A stretch of DNA of 28,226 nucleotides from JAZKFR01 sp040386295 (GCA_040386295.1 JAZKFR010000118.1:1-28226); one strand, 5' to 3'. Counted from the stretch's first letter, positions 8,508-17,546 are shown. A program made the numbers and translations. Notes: generated by a model not told the origin, from the sequence alone.

Positions 8508-8566
8508 TTAACTTCCTGATTTTATTATTTCGCCGACTTAAATTCGCAGCGGCTATCCGTTGTTTG

Positions 8567-8651
8567 TGGTGCGAGAGAAGGGAGTCGAACCCCCACGCCT
8601 TGCGGCGCTGGAACCTAAATCCAGTGCGTCTACCAATTCCGCCACTCTCGC
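8567..8651 (-). tRNA. tRNA-Leu (anticodon UAG)
   Basis: An 85-nt class II tRNA with encoded CCA. Acceptor GCGAGAG pairs with CTCTCGC. The anticodon stem CTGGA/TCCAG encloses TTTAGGT, giving anticodon TAG for leucine CUA codons. A long variable arm (GCGCCGCAAGGCGT) and the T-arm GGGTTCGACTCCC are present. It precedes tig on the same strand and probably shares its transcript. Confidence 0.97.
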
Positions 8652-8663
8652 ATGTGGTCGCTC

Positions 8664-8693
8664 ATTTTAACCGAGATCGCCCTATACTGTCAG
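8664..8693 (-). promoter_or_regulatory. Sigma-70 promoter for tRNA-Leu (and probably tig)
   Basis: On the minus strand CTGACA (rc of 8688-8693) is separated by 18 bases from TAAAAT (rc of 8664-8669). Both hexamers are close to TTGACA/TATAAT. The -10 box ends 12 bases before the tRNA 5' end, which would leave a short leader for RNase P to remove. Confidence 0.6.
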
Positions 8694-8895
8694 CCACAGA
8701 GGCAGTTTTAACGATTGTTTTTTTGTTTATCTTGGCTTTTTCTGATTTTACGTAGCTTGCGGGCGCAGAGTTGTACTGAGATTAAGCTTTCCGATTTCAG
8801 GCGATCTTCTGCCGTTGTTGGACAGCAAGTCGGAAATAAGTCTTAAAACAGACGTTTCAAACGCAATTACCATCAATTCAGTCATTGGGTGAGCG

Positions 8896-9711
8896 GTGTC
8901 CATCAATCACTACGAAAATTTCCCCGTTGCTTCTATTCTCTTACCCAAGCGTTTACGTCGTCCGATTATGGTGATTTATCGTTTTGCGCGATGCGCAGAC
9001 GATATTGCCGACGAAGGTGACGCCAGTGACACGGAGCGACTCCGAGCTCTGGCAGGCTACCGTAGCGAACTAGAACACATCGCTGCTGGGGCAAGCTCAG
9101 AGCACCAAATGTTCAATGAATTGGCGCGTGTTATCCGAGAGGGAGACTTGCCCTACGCGCCTTTTTACGACTTGCTCGACGCTTTTGCACAAGATGTCGT
9201 TAAAAAACGCTACGCCGACTATAGCGAGCTGCTTGATTACTGCCGACGCTCAGCTAATCCGGTAGGTCGTCTGTTGCTGCATTTGTTCGGCGGCGAGATT
9301 GCTTGCGCAGAAAATTTCAGTTATTCCGACTCAATCTGTAGTGCATTACAACTGATCAATTTTTGGCAGGATATTGCTATCGACTGGCAGAAAGGGCGAG
9401 TTTATTTGCCGCAGAGCGAGTTGCGTCGTTTTGCCGTAGACGAAGAGCGTATTGCTGCGCAGCATTGCGATGAGCACTGGTTTAGGCTTGTCGATGCTCA
9501 GCTTGAGCGAGCTGAAGAAATGATGCGGGCAGGAATGCCCTTGGTGCACGTCCTACCCGGACGCTTGGCTTGGGAAATTCGTTTGACGATTCAGGGTGGT
9601 CTGCGTATTTTGGCGAAGATTCGTGCTCGACGCGGCGATGTGTTCCGACATAGACCCATGCTCAGCATGACCGATTATCTGCGCATGGGATTTAACGCAG
9701 CGTGGATGTGA
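8896..9711 (+). CDS. hpnC: HpnC, hydroxysqualene synthase
   Basis: 271 residues from a GTG at 8896; the family opening (S.NHYENFPVAS) begins at residue 2, which supports this start. A trans-isoprenyl transferase of the squalene/phytoene synthase fold. In the HpnCDE route it converts presqualene diphosphate to hydroxysqualene. The two aspartate-rich diphosphate-binding motifs are visible: DDIADEGD at about 35-42 and FWQDIAIDW at about 156-164, followed by KGRVYLP. It is paired with hpnD and hpnE, which distinguishes it from phytoene synthase. A 183-base gap separates it from hpnD, so a separate hpnD promoter is possible. Confidence 0.92.
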   Translation: MSINHYENFPVASILLPKRLRRPIMVIYRFARCADDIADEGDASDTERLRALAGYRSELEHIAAGASSEHQMFNELARVIREGDLPYAPFYDLLDAFAQDVVKKRYADYSELLDYCRRSANPVGRLLLHLFGGEIACAENFSYSDSICSALQLINFWQDIAIDWQKGRVYLPQSELRRFAVDEERIAAQHCDEHWFRLVDAQLERAEEMMRAGMPLVHVLPGRLAWEIRLTIQGGLRILAKIRARRGDVFRHRPMLSMTDYLRMGFNAAWM

Positions 9712-9860
9712 ATTTAAGCTGCTCCGTTTAGCGATCAACTTAGTGCGCGCCTAAAACTCTCGCTTTTTGTTTCTCGTGGCTGCGCAAAACTTAAAAAGTG
9801 CTCTGCCGACGCGTTTGTAACAAGCTTTTCCTAGCTTTTATCACTTATCCAACAGCGAAC

Positions 9861-9874
9861 GCTCGACTTCGAGC
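9861..9874. repeat. Short perfect dyad upstream of hpnD
   Basis: GCTCGA-CT-TCGAGC, a 6-bp inverted repeat with a 2-base centre, 20 bases before the hpnD start codon in the 183-base hpnC-hpnD spacer. It could be an operator or a 5' UTR hairpin. No regulator is identifiable. Confidence 0.4.
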
Positions 9875-9894
9875 ACATAAACGACAAATACAGA

Positions 9895-10728
9895 ATGACT
9901 CCTGAAGAATATTGCCAACAAAAGGCAGCACAAAGTGGTTCAAGTTTTTACTATAGCTTTTTGTTTCTACAGCAGAATCGCCGCCGCGCAATTACGGCGC
10001 TCTATGCTTTCTGCCGCGAGGTAGATGATGTCGTTGATGAATGTCAAGATCCTCAGGTGGCGGCACTAAAACTGGCTTGGTGGCGACAAGAATTGGGGCG
10101 TCTCTACGCTGGACAACCCGAGCACCCTGTTACGCGTGCGCTGTTACCAGCGCTATCTGAGTTTGATTTGCCGCAAGCGCACTTGCTGGACATTATCGAT
10201 GGGATGGAAATGGATTTGCGCCAATCGCGCTACCTCGATTTTAAGGCGCTATCAACGTATTGCTACCGTGTTGCCAGTGTCGTTGGCTTATTAGCAGCAG
10301 AGATTTTTGGCTACCAAGACAAGCAAACATTGCAATACGCGCGCGATCTCGGCATGGCTTTTCAGTTGACCAACATCATTCGCGACGTTGGTGAAGATGC
10401 GCGCATGGGGCGTATTTACTTGCCGATTGATGAATTGCAACGTTTTGAGGTGCCTGCCGCCGAGCTGCTTAAAGCGCAGCATTCGGATCGTTTTGAACGC
10501 TTGATGGCGTTCCAGATTGAGCGAGCGGAACACTATTACGCGCAAGCGCTTGCGGCACTGCCTGCAGGCGATCGCAAAACACAACGCCCAGGCTTAGTCA
10601 TGGCGGCGATTTATCGAACTTTGTTAAACGAGATCAAGGGCGATCAATGCCACGTATTGACGCATAGAACTTCGCTCACCCCCGTGCGCAAACTGTGGAT
10701 TGCCTGGCGAACCTGGGTGCTCAATTGA
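9895..10728 (+). CDS. hpnD: HpnD, presqualene diphosphate synthase
   Basis: 277 residues from the ATG at 9895. It condenses two farnesyl diphosphate molecules into presqualene diphosphate, the substrate of HpnC. It has the squalene/phytoene synthase fold with first aspartate motif DDVVDE at about residues 43-48 and second motif NIIRDVGEDARMGRIYLP at about 162-179, both complete. Length and the opening MTPEEYCQQKAAQSGSSFYYS fit HpnD. The stop codon lies 10 bases before the hpnE start, so hpnD and hpnE are probably translationally coupled. It is a distant paralogue of the neighbouring hpnC. Confidence 0.94.
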   Translation: MTPEEYCQQKAAQSGSSFYYSFLFLQQNRRRAITALYAFCREVDDVVDECQDPQVAALKLAWWRQELGRLYAGQPEHPVTRALLPALSEFDLPQAHLLDIIDGMEMDLRQSRYLDFKALSTYCYRVASVVGLLAAEIFGYQDKQTLQYARDLGMAFQLTNIIRDVGEDARMGRIYLPIDELQRFEVPAAELLKAQHSDRFERLMAFQIERAEHYYAQALAALPAGDRKTQRPGLVMAAIYRTLLNEIKGDQCHVLTHRTSLTPVRKLWIAWRTWVLN

Positions 10729-10738
10729 GTTCACTAGA

Positions 10739-12127
10739 GTGAAGGTTGCCGTCATCGGCGGTGGCTGGGCTGGCCTTGCCGCCGCGCTTGAGTTAAGCCT
10801 AGCGGGACTAAAACCCGTGTTGTTCGAAGCGGCTAAGCAGCTGGGCGGACGAGCACGCAGCGTCGATCTAGACGGCCATAGGTTGGATAACGGCCAGCAC
10901 ATTCTACTTGGCGCGTACCATGAAACACTACGTTTAATGCGTCTATTCGACGCGGACGCTGAATCAAGCTTGGCGCAACGACTAAAACGTTTGCCGCTGG
11001 CCTTGCATTTTCCGGCTAGAAAAACGACTGACTTTCACTTGGCTTTGCCTTTGTTGCCCGCACCGCTCAACCTTGCTGTCGGTTTATTTTGCGCGCGGGG
11101 CGCGAGCTGGGTAGAGAAAATCCGCGCCTTAAAATTCATTCGCTTTCTGCAGAAAAACCACTACCAACTGGATGCGGATATTTGCGTCAGCGAGCTGCTA
11201 GACAAACACGCTCAGCACGGCGCTTTACGCCATTATTTATGGGATGCACTTTGCCTAGCTGCACTCAATACACCTGCCGCAAGAGCCTCAGCACAGATTT
11301 TTGCCAACACCCTGCGCGACAGTCTGGGCGGGCGGCGTGCGGATACCGATCTGTTATTACCCAGGCTAGACCTTGATCAGCTTTTTGCTTTACCTGCTGA
11401 GGCACTGATCCGCGCCCACGGCGGGCAAATCAATTTATCGACCCGCGTAAAAGAATTTTCTAGCAGCTCGCACCCAGGCAAGCCCGGCATTACGCTGCTG
11501 GGCGAGGTTTTTGACCAAGTCATTCTTGCCGTCGCACCCCAGCATGCGGCGAAAATATTAGCTGAACACGTGAGCTGCGCTGACCTAGCGCAGCTTCTAG
11601 CGAGCTATACCTATGAGCCAACGGTCACGGTTTATATGGCGTATCCGCCCGAATTGCGTTTGCCCTTGCCTATGCTCGGCTTAGGCAAGCAAGGCGATAA
11701 GCATGCTATTGGCCAATGGGTTTTTGACCGTGGAGCCTTGGGCGGAAAAGCAGGTTTGATGGCGTTTGTGCTGAGCGCATACGGCGCTCAAGATGGCAGC
11801 GGCACACGCGACAACGAAACACTAGCCAGTACGTTGCATCAGGAACTTAGAGAGGCTTTGCAAGATGATTTGCCGACCCCGCTCTGGTATCGCGTAATCC
11901 GGGAGCAGCGCGCTACTTTTTCATGCCGACCGAATTTAGCCCGGCCACCGATGCGCACGGCAATTTCAGGTTTATGGCTGGCCGGTGATTACGTTTGCGC
12001 AGATTATCCTGCAACCTTAGAAGGCGCAGTACGTAGCGGCGTAGCAGCGGCGCGTGCTGTATTGCAGCAGCAGGATTTTGCTCAAGCAGGGTTAAGAGAC
12101 AAGCCCCAGATCGAGCGCACTTCGTGA
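10739..12127 (+). CDS. hpnE: HpnE, squalene-associated FAD-dependent desaturase/oxidoreductase
   Basis: 462 residues from the GTG at 10739 (MKVAVIGGGWAG). The frame is open to a TTG at 10700 inside hpnD, but those codons add no family similarity. A flavin amine-oxidase/phytoene-desaturase-like enzyme that reduces hydroxysqualene to squalene in the HpnCDE pathway. The N-terminal dinucleotide-binding motif GGGWAG is followed by an acidic residue (FEA) and GGRA, typical FAD contacts. The C-terminus has the second FAD motif (GLWLAGDY, followed by TLEGAVRSG). It is convergent with rsmE, with only 13 bases between the stop codons and no hairpin terminator visible, so the transcripts probably overlap. 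Confidence 0.93.
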   Translation: MKVAVIGGGWAGLAAALELSLAGLKPVLFEAAKQLGGRARSVDLDGHRLDNGQHILLGAYHETLRLMRLFDADAESSLAQRLKRLPLALHFPARKTTDFHLALPLLPAPLNLAVGLFCARGASWVEKIRALKFIRFLQKNHYQLDADICVSELLDKHAQHGALRHYLWDALCLAALNTPAARASAQIFANTLRDSLGGRRADTDLLLPRLDLDQLFALPAEALIRAHGGQINLSTRVKEFSSSSHPGKPGITLLGEVFDQVILAVAPQHAAKILAEHVSCADLAQLLASYTYEPTVTVYMAYPPELRLPLPMLGLGKQGDKHAIGQWVFDRGALGGKAGLMAFVLSAYGAQDGSGTRDNETLASTLHQELREALQDDLPTPLWYRVIREQRATFSCRPNLARPPMRTAISGLWLAGDYVCADYPATLEGAVRSGVAAARAVLQQQDFAQAGLRDKPQIERTS

Positions 12128-12140
12128 TCAAGTTAAACAG

Positions 12141-12887
12141 CTAAAAATCCCCATGCAAGACATTTAATGCCGCTAAGCAGGCCAAGCCAGCGGTTTCGGT
12201 GCGTAAGATGCGGGCGCCAAGGTTAATCGGAATGAAGCCAGCAGCGCAGGCCGCGCTGATTTCAGAATCGGTGAATGCGCCTTCAGGACCGACTAGGATA
12301 CTCAGCTCTGTAAGATTTTGCGGCCAGTCTAGCTGCGATAAACGCGTGGCCTTAGGTGCGAGATCAAGCAGTAAGCGCAATTCGTTGTGAGGACGGCTCA
12401 GCAAGGCTTCGTTCAAGCTGAGCACTGGGCTTAGCTCTGGAATTAGATTGCGGCCACACTGGGCGCAGGCGGCGCTGGCAATCTGTTGCCAGCGCACCTG
12501 CTTTTTGGCAGCACGGGCGCTGTCGAGGCGAACCACGCTGCGCGCGGCTTGGATGGGTTGTATGGCGTGCACACCCAGCTCGGTGCATTTTTCGACAATC
12601 CAATCCATTTTGTCGCCGCTGGGCAGCGCTTGCAGCAAGCTCACCTTGAGCGGTGTCTCGCGTGAAAGCACGCTAACGTGGCTAATTTCTACCTGCATAG
12701 AACGGTCGCTGTATGCCACGACCTGGGCGTCGGCTTCTTGGCCTGCTCCGTCGAACAGGATTAAGGCATCACCAACACGTAGGCGTAAAACATGCTGTGC
12801 ATGATGCGCTAAGGCGCTGGTGAGTTCGTGCTTTCCTGGCGTTAAGGGCACAGGGAAATGGAAGCGTGGCATTGTTAAATCAATCAT
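12141..12887 (-). CDS. rsmE: RsmE, 16S rRNA m3U1498 methyltransferase
   Basis: 248 residues from the ATG at 12885-12887; Met6 (MPRFHFP) matches the usual family start and is an equally possible initiator, neither having a clear ribosome-binding site. RsmE methylates N3 of U1498 in 16S rRNA using S-adenosylmethionine. It has a SPOUT fold: an N-terminal PUA-like domain, then the knotted C-terminal domain with the signatures KMDWIVEKCTELGV, LVGPEGAFTDSEI (about 209-221) and LGARILRTETA (about 231-241). It is the last gene of the minus-strand run, 18 bases after tatD. Confidence 0.95.
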   Translation of the reverse strand: MIDLTMPRFHFPVPLTPGKHELTSALAHHAQHVLRLRVGDALILFDGAGQEADAQVVAYSDRSMQVEISHVSVLSRETPLKVSLLQALPSGDKMDWIVEKCTELGVHAIQPIQAARSVVRLDSARAAKKQVRWQQIASAACAQCGRNLIPELSPVLSLNEALLSRPHNELRLLLDLAPKATRLSQLDWPQNLTELSILVGPEGAFTDSEISAACAAGFIPINLGARILRTETAGLACLAALNVLHGDF

Positions 12888-12905
12888 TAAGAGATCAGGT
12901 GTTAT

Positions 12906-13724
12906 TCAAAGTGAAGAGCACAACTTCAATACCGAACGTAGGTTGTGTGAAGTCGCCGCTGCGACCTCAGCTAGCGAAATGCCGCGCAGAGTGGCTAATT
13001 CAGCGGCAATACGCGGCAAATTCTCTGGTGTATTGCGTTTGTGTACGGCAAAAACAGGGGTCATATCGGGCGCATCGGTTTCCAGCACAATGCTCTCTAA
13101 AGGCAGACGAACAGCCAAAGCACGAATATGTAGCGCTTTGGCTGAACTTAAAGTACCGCCAAAACCCAGCTTAAAACCAAGTTTGATGAAAGCATTGGCT
13201 TGTTGTTCACTGCCATTAAAAGCGTGAGCAATGCCTCCTGGCGAGGTGTTTTTAGCAAAAATTGAACGCAGTTGTTGCAGAATTTCCTCCTGCGCCGAAC
13301 GCCCGTGCAGCAAAACCGGCAGCTGAAAATCACGAGCAATTTTGAGTTGCTCGACAAAAGCGTTTAACTGTAGCTGGCGCGTACGCTGCCCGACAGCCTC
13401 TTTCTTTAAGATAAAAAAATCTAAGCCTATTTCACCTAATGCACGCGGCGGATAAGCCCCGGACAATTCTTTTTTGAGCCAAGAACGTAAGCCTTCCAAG
13501 CTGGTGTGATCGGCTTCAGCGGCATAAAAAGGATGGATGCCGTAAGCTGGAACGCATGCGGGGTAGCGCACGGCACACTGACGCACAGCCTCAAAATTAC
13601 TTGCTCGTACTGCTGGCACAAGGATCTGCGTAACGCCCTGCGCTTGAGCAGCAGCGACAACTGCGTCGCGATCCGGCGCGAATTGATCAGAGTCTAAGTG
13701 GCAGTGGCTGTCGATCAAGTGCAT
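12906..13724 (-). CDS. TatD-family metal-dependent hydrolase (DNase)
   Basis: 272 residues. TatD proteins are TIM-barrel metallohydrolases with 3'-5' exonuclease or DNA-repair activity in the members studied; the exact paralogue (TatD, YcfH or YjjV) cannot be told from this window. Metal ligands are visible: HCH at 7-9 (DSHCHLD), Glu in GEIGLD near residue 97, His in LLHGR near 140, His in IAHAFNGS near 166, and Asp in ETDAPDM near 217. The usual fourth motif is intact. Gaps of 9 bases from dadA and 18 bases to rsmE, with no clear ribosome-binding site, suggest coupled translation within an operon. Confidence 0.93.
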   Translation of the reverse strand: MHLIDSHCHLDSDQFAPDRDAVVAAAQAQGVTQILVPAVRASNFEAVRQCAVRYPACVPAYGIHPFYAAEADHTSLEGLRSWLKKELSGAYPPRALGEIGLDFFILKKEAVGQRTRQLQLNAFVEQLKIARDFQLPVLLHGRSAQEEILQQLRSIFAKNTSPGGIAHAFNGSEQQANAFIKLGFKLGFGGTLSSAKALHIRALAVRLPLESIVLETDAPDMTPVFAVHKRNTPENLPRIAAELATLRGISLAEVAAATSHNLRSVLKLCSSL

Positions 13725-13733
13725 GCGCTGATT

Positions 13734-15029
13734 TCATAGAAAGCAGAATTCCGGCTCCGGCGTACGCCCATCGATCAGGTCGGCCAGTGCGGCTGCTGAG
13801 CCACAGGCCAAGGTCCACCCTAAAGTACCGTGCCCGCTATTGAGATAGAGATTGGGGTAGCGCGTACGGCCAATTATGGGCACGTTGGACGGCGTTGCGG
13901 GTCGTAGCCCACACCAAAATTCAGGTTCAGAGAGTGGTTTTAGTTGCGGAAACAGGCTGTGCGCACGCGCGATTAGCGCTTGGCAACGTACTGGATTTAA
14001 GCTTAAGTCGTAACCGTTAAATTCGGCAGTTCCGGCAATGCGTAAACGCTGACCCAAGCGAGAAAAAACAATTTTGTGCCCATCGTCAGTCAGGCTCACG
14101 CTGGGCGCCACACTGTGTTCTGACAAAGCCAGGGTCGCCGAATAGCCTTTGGCCGGATAGATGGGGAGATGTATTCCCAAGGGATGCAGAAGCCTCGGGG
14201 TATAGCTGCCTAATGCCAGTACGTATAGATCTGCCGTCAGCAAGTCGTCGCTAGGTGTTTTAGCCTGGGCTAGCGCTGCCTCTGAGCCTGGCGTAACTGA
14301 GGGCTGAGAGCTGATCTGCACAGCGCTAATTTTGTTGTCGCTGAAGTGCAGACGCTCAACCGTGCAGCCGTAGCGAAAGCGCACGCCACGCAGCGCGCAG
14401 AGTGCAGCCAGATTTTGCGTAAAACGATGCGCATCGCCTGATTCATCGCTCTCGGTGTAGTCGCCGCCGACTAATCGCGAGCGAGCAGCGGCCAGAGCGG
14501 GCTCAATTTGCACGCATTCATCGGCGCTAACAGCACGCCGTGCACAGCCAAATTCACGCATCAAAGCCGAAGCTTGCAGCGCTGCATCCCATTCGCGTTG
14601 ATCGGTGTAGATATGCAAGATGCCTCGCGTCAGCTGATCGTAGGCAATCCCTGTCGCCGCGCGCAAAGTTTGTAGTTTTTGCCGGCTGTAGAGCGCTAAA
14701 GCGACGATATTGCGCATGTTCTGCCGCGTGCGCCCAGGCAAGCATTCGCGGAGGAAACGCAGGCTCCAGTCAAAAAGCGCCGTATCCCAGCGCCAACGCA
14801 ACAGCAGAGGCGCGTCTTCACGTCCCATCCACGATAAAACTTGCCAGGGCGCGTGGGGATTTGCCCAAGGCTCAGCGTGCGAGACGGAGATTTGACTGCC
14901 GTTGGCGAAACTGGTTTCTAGTCCGGCGCCCGCTTGGCGATCCAACACGGTTACCTCATGTCCTGCTTGCGAGAGGTACCAAGCGCTGCTGACGCCGATT
15001 ACGCCAGCGCCGAGAACAAGGACTTTCAC
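13734..15029 (-). CDS. dadA: D-amino acid dehydrogenase, FAD-dependent (DadA)
   Basis: 431 residues from a GTG at 15027-15029 with AGGAG 7 bases upstream. It oxidises D-amino acids (D-alanine in characterised members) to 2-oxo acids plus ammonia, feeding electrons to the respiratory chain at the inner membrane. The N-terminal FAD motif is GAGVIG (7-12) in the family opening MKVLVLGAGVIGVSSAWYL. Later landmarks are ETSFANGSQIS, the KGYSATL segment and the C-terminal LNSGHGTLGWTLACGSA, all DadA-like. Only one base separates it from the spoT stop codon. That neighbour is unusual for dadA, which often sits with an alanine racemase or Lrp-type regulator; neither is here. Confidence 0.9.
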   Translation of the reverse strand: MKVLVLGAGVIGVSSAWYLSQAGHEVTVLDRQAGAGLETSFANGSQISVSHAEPWANPHAPWQVLSWMGREDAPLLLRWRWDTALFDWSLRFLRECLPGRTRQNMRNIVALALYSRQKLQTLRAATGIAYDQLTRGILHIYTDQREWDAALQASALMREFGCARRAVSADECVQIEPALAAARSRLVGGDYTESDESGDAHRFTQNLAALCALRGVRFRYGCTVERLHFSDNKISAVQISSQPSVTPGSEAALAQAKTPSDDLLTADLYVLALGSYTPRLLHPLGIHLPIYPAKGYSATLALSEHSVAPSVSLTDDGHKIVFSRLGQRLRIAGTAEFNGYDLSLNPVRCQALIARAHSLFPQLKPLSEPEFWCGLRPATPSNVPIIGRTRYPNLYLNSGHGTLGWTLACGSAAALADLIDGRTPEPEFCFL

Positions 15030-15030
15030 C

Positions 15031-17277
15031 CTAAGACTCCTGTTTTTCGCGGGCTAGACGAACGACTTCTGGAATTCGATGCAGGCTGCGCATGAGTTGC
15101 GCTAAATGGGCACGGCTTGCTACCTGAATCGAGAAGTGCAGCACCGTATAAAGCCCCGGCTTTGATTCGTCCATCGTGAAGTGTTCGATGTTTGAATTCG
15201 CTTCCGAAATTGCGGTGGCGATTCGCCCCAGCGCACCACGTGAATTTTGCGCCGTCAAACGGATGCGCACGTCGAACATCTTTCCAGACTCGGGCTCCCA
15301 GTCTACGTCGATCCATTTTTTAGGTTCGCTACTGCGCGATTTTCTGATTAGCCAACAATCGTGTGCATGAACCACTAAGCCTTGACCCTTATGAATCGAG
15401 CCGATGATCGCATCGCCCGGAATCGGCTGGCAGCACGCTGCCAACTGGATCGCCATGCCTTCAGTTCCGCGAATAATGAGAGAAGCCGGCATGCTGGCCT
15501 CGGTGCTTGGTGCATCTTCATGCGCTAACAAGCGACGCGCAACGACTGCGGCAAGGCGTCGTCCTAGGCCAATATCGACATAAATTTCACGCATCGATTT
15601 ATGCCCTGAGTCACGCACCAGTTGTCCCCAACTGGCCATGGGCACCAGCGAAGGTTCGACGTTCAAGGCGCGTAATTCCTGGTCGAGCATGTGCTCTCCG
15701 AGCGAGGCGGACTCGTCGTGCTGCATGCTTTTCAAGAAATGACGAATTTTGCTGCGTGCACGACCCGTTTTGACGTAAGACAACCAGGCAGGGTTGGGGT
15801 TGGCATGTACCGCCGTGATAATTTCAATTTGATCGCCATTCGCCAGCTCGGTGCGTAAGGGCATGAGCTCGTAGTTGATTCGCGCTGCGACACAACGATT
15901 GCCGATATCGGTGTGTACCGAGTAAGCAAAATCAACGGCAGTGGCGCCTTTCGGCAGCGCCATGATCTTGCCTTTGGGCGTGAACACATACACTTCATCG
16001 GGGAAAAGATCGACCTTGACGTGCTCAAAAAACTCTGAGGAATCGCCCGCAGTGCTCTGTAAATCGAGTAAGGATTGCAGCCAACGATGGGTTTCGATTT
16101 GCAAATCGGCCACCCCGCTTTCTTCGTTGTCTTTATACAACCAGTGCGAGGCGACACCTTCTTGTGCGAGATGGTGCATGCTCTCGGTGCGCAGCTGAAC
16201 CTCAACCGGCGTGCCATATGGGCCAATCAGCGCAGTGTGCAGCGACTGATAACCATTGGCCTTAGGAATCGCAATGTAGTCTTTGAACTTACCCGGCACC
16301 GGTTTGTAGAGTGAGTGCAAGGCGCCAAGCGCCAAATAGCAACTCGCCGGATCGTTAACAATTACGCGAAATCCATAAATATCAAGAACTTGAGAGAAGC
16401 TTAGGCGTTTATCGACCATCTTGCGATAAATTGAAAACAGGCTTTTCTCTCGGCCAAACACCTGCGCTTCGATTCCTGCTGACTGCATTTTTTCGCGAAT
16501 TCCGTCCAAAATTCGTGACAGTAGTTCACGCCGATTGCCCCGCGCGGCCTTAACCGCACGTGCCAAAACACGTGCGCGCAAGGGATAAATGTGCTCAAAA
16601 GACAGATCTTGTAGCTGACGGAACAGTTTATTCAAGCCAAGGCGACTGGCGATCGGTGCGTAAATTTCTAAAGTTTCGTGCGCGATACGGCGGCGTTTCT
16701 CAATCCGCATCGCAGACATGGTTTGCAGATTGTGCAAACGGTCGGCCAGTTTGATCAGCACAACGCGCAAATCACGCGCCATCGCCATCAGCATTTTGCG
16801 GAAGTTCTCTGCTTGTGCCTCGGCGTAAGACTGGAATTCGATTTTTTCGAGCTTGGATAATCCGTCGACTAAGTCAGCGACTGATTTGCCAAAACGCTCG
16901 GCAATTTCTTTTTTGGTGACGGAAGTATCTTCCATCACGTCGTGCAACAAGGCGGCGATGACCGCCTGCACGTCCATGTGCCACTCAGCGAGTGCGCCCG
17001 CGACGGCCAAGGGATGGGTAATGTAGTCCTCGCCAGAAAGGCGTTTTTGTCCGCAATGCGCCACCTCACTAAAGCGGTAGGCTTCACGAACCAAGTCGAT
17101 TTCTTCGGGCTTGAGATAGCTCAAACTGTCAATGAATACGCTGAAAGCGGGGTCTTCAGTGACAGCAGTAGGTAAATTTGTGGTGGGTAAGTTGCTGGTA
17201 TTGGGTAGAGCAGAGGCTACCGCCAGATCGACGGTAGGCGCAGAGCCACTAGAACGGTTAGTTTGGGGAGGCATCAT
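15031..17277 (-). CDS. spoT: Bifunctional (p)ppGpp synthetase/hydrolase (SpoT/Rel)
   Basis: 748 residues from the ATG at 17275-17277; the next codon is also ATG and an upstream TTG at 17295 is possible. It makes and degrades the alarmone (p)ppGpp. In order: hydrolase HD domain with intact His112-Asp113 (HDVMEDT), synthetase domain with YGFRVIV and the KFKD segment at 330-333, TGS domain (VYVFTPKGKIMALPKGATAVDFAYSVH split over its span), helical region, zinc-finger-like CCQPIPGD, and C-terminal ACT domain. KFKD is basic like the RXKD motif of bifunctional enzymes and unlike the EXDD of synthetase-only RelA. A variable N-terminal extension of about 45 residues (P, T, S rich) makes it longer than E. 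coli SpoT. The order gmk-rpoZ-spoT is conserved in proteobacteria. Confidence 0.95.
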   Translation of the reverse strand: MMPPQTNRSSGSAPTVDLAVASALPNTSNLPTTNLPTAVTEDPAFSVFIDSLSYLKPEEIDLVREAYRFSEVAHCGQKRLSGEDYITHPLAVAGALAEWHMDVQAVIAALLHDVMEDTSVTKKEIAERFGKSVADLVDGLSKLEKIEFQSYAEAQAENFRKMLMAMARDLRVVLIKLADRLHNLQTMSAMRIEKRRRIAHETLEIYAPIASRLGLNKLFRQLQDLSFEHIYPLRARVLARAVKAARGNRRELLSRILDGIREKMQSAGIEAQVFGREKSLFSIYRKMVDKRLSFSQVLDIYGFRVIVNDPASCYLALGALHSLYKPVPGKFKDYIAIPKANGYQSLHTALIGPYGTPVEVQLRTESMHHLAQEGVASHWLYKDNEESGVADLQIETHRWLQSLLDLQSTAGDSSEFFEHVKVDLFPDEVYVFTPKGKIMALPKGATAVDFAYSVHTDIGNRCVAARINYELMPLRTELANGDQIEIITAVHANPNPAWLSYVKTGRARSKIRHFLKSMQHDESASLGEHMLDQELRALNVEPSLVPMASWGQLVRDSGHKSMREIYVDIGLGRRLAAVVARRLLAHEDAPSTEASMPASLIIRGTEGMAIQLAACCQPIPGDAIIGSIHKGQGLVVHAHDCWLIRKSRSSEPKKWIDVDWEPESGKMFDVRIRLTAQNSRGALGRIATAISEANSNIEHFTMDESKPGLYTVLHFSIQVASRAHLAQLMRSLHRIPEVVRLAREKQES

Positions 17278-17320
17278 GGCACACCACGCAATCAACGATC
17301 ACCGCTAGGGGCTTGGTGAA

Positions 17321-17530
17321 TTAAGCCACGGGATTACGAACCAAAATATCAACACCAAACAGGCCTTGCTCCAGTTCAAGTAGCGCTAGAACGGTCGGTT
17401 TATGCCTTTCAACTTCAACACCAGGCGTCGATCCAGCGGCAATTTGCCGTGCCCGATAGGTTGCCGCCAAAGTCATCTGAAAACGATTTGGGATGTGCTC
17501 TAAACACTCCTCAACTGTGACGCGTGCCAT
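17321..17530 (-). CDS. rpoZ: RNA polymerase omega subunit
   Basis: 69 residues from the ATG at 17528-17530 with AAGGA about 8 bases upstream. Omega helps fold and assemble the beta' subunit and, in E. coli, contributes to a ppGpp site. Diagnostic segments are MARVTVEECLEHIPNRFQ and the RARQIAAG motif, followed by HKPTVLALLELEQG. Length is near the betaproteobacterial norm. It sits 16 bases after gmk and 43 bases before the spoT start, its classical place. Confidence 0.95.
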   Translation of the reverse strand: MARVTVEECLEHIPNRFQMTLAATYRARQIAAGSTPGVEVERHKPTVLALLELEQGLFGVDILVRNPVA

Positions 17531-17546
17531 ATCAATTCCTTATTCG

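Noticed and set aside
8444..8755. Plus-strand open frame of 103 codons crossing tRNA-Leu
   Set aside because: It reads antisense through the tig start and the tRNA gene and has no recognisable product.
10700..10738. Longer HpnE starting from a TTG inside hpnD
   Set aside because: The GTG at 10739 gives the usual MKVAVIGGGWAG start directly at the FAD-binding strand.
15026..15316. Open frame of 96 codons on the minus strand inside spoT
   Set aside because: Out-of-frame shadow of the spoT ACT-domain region.
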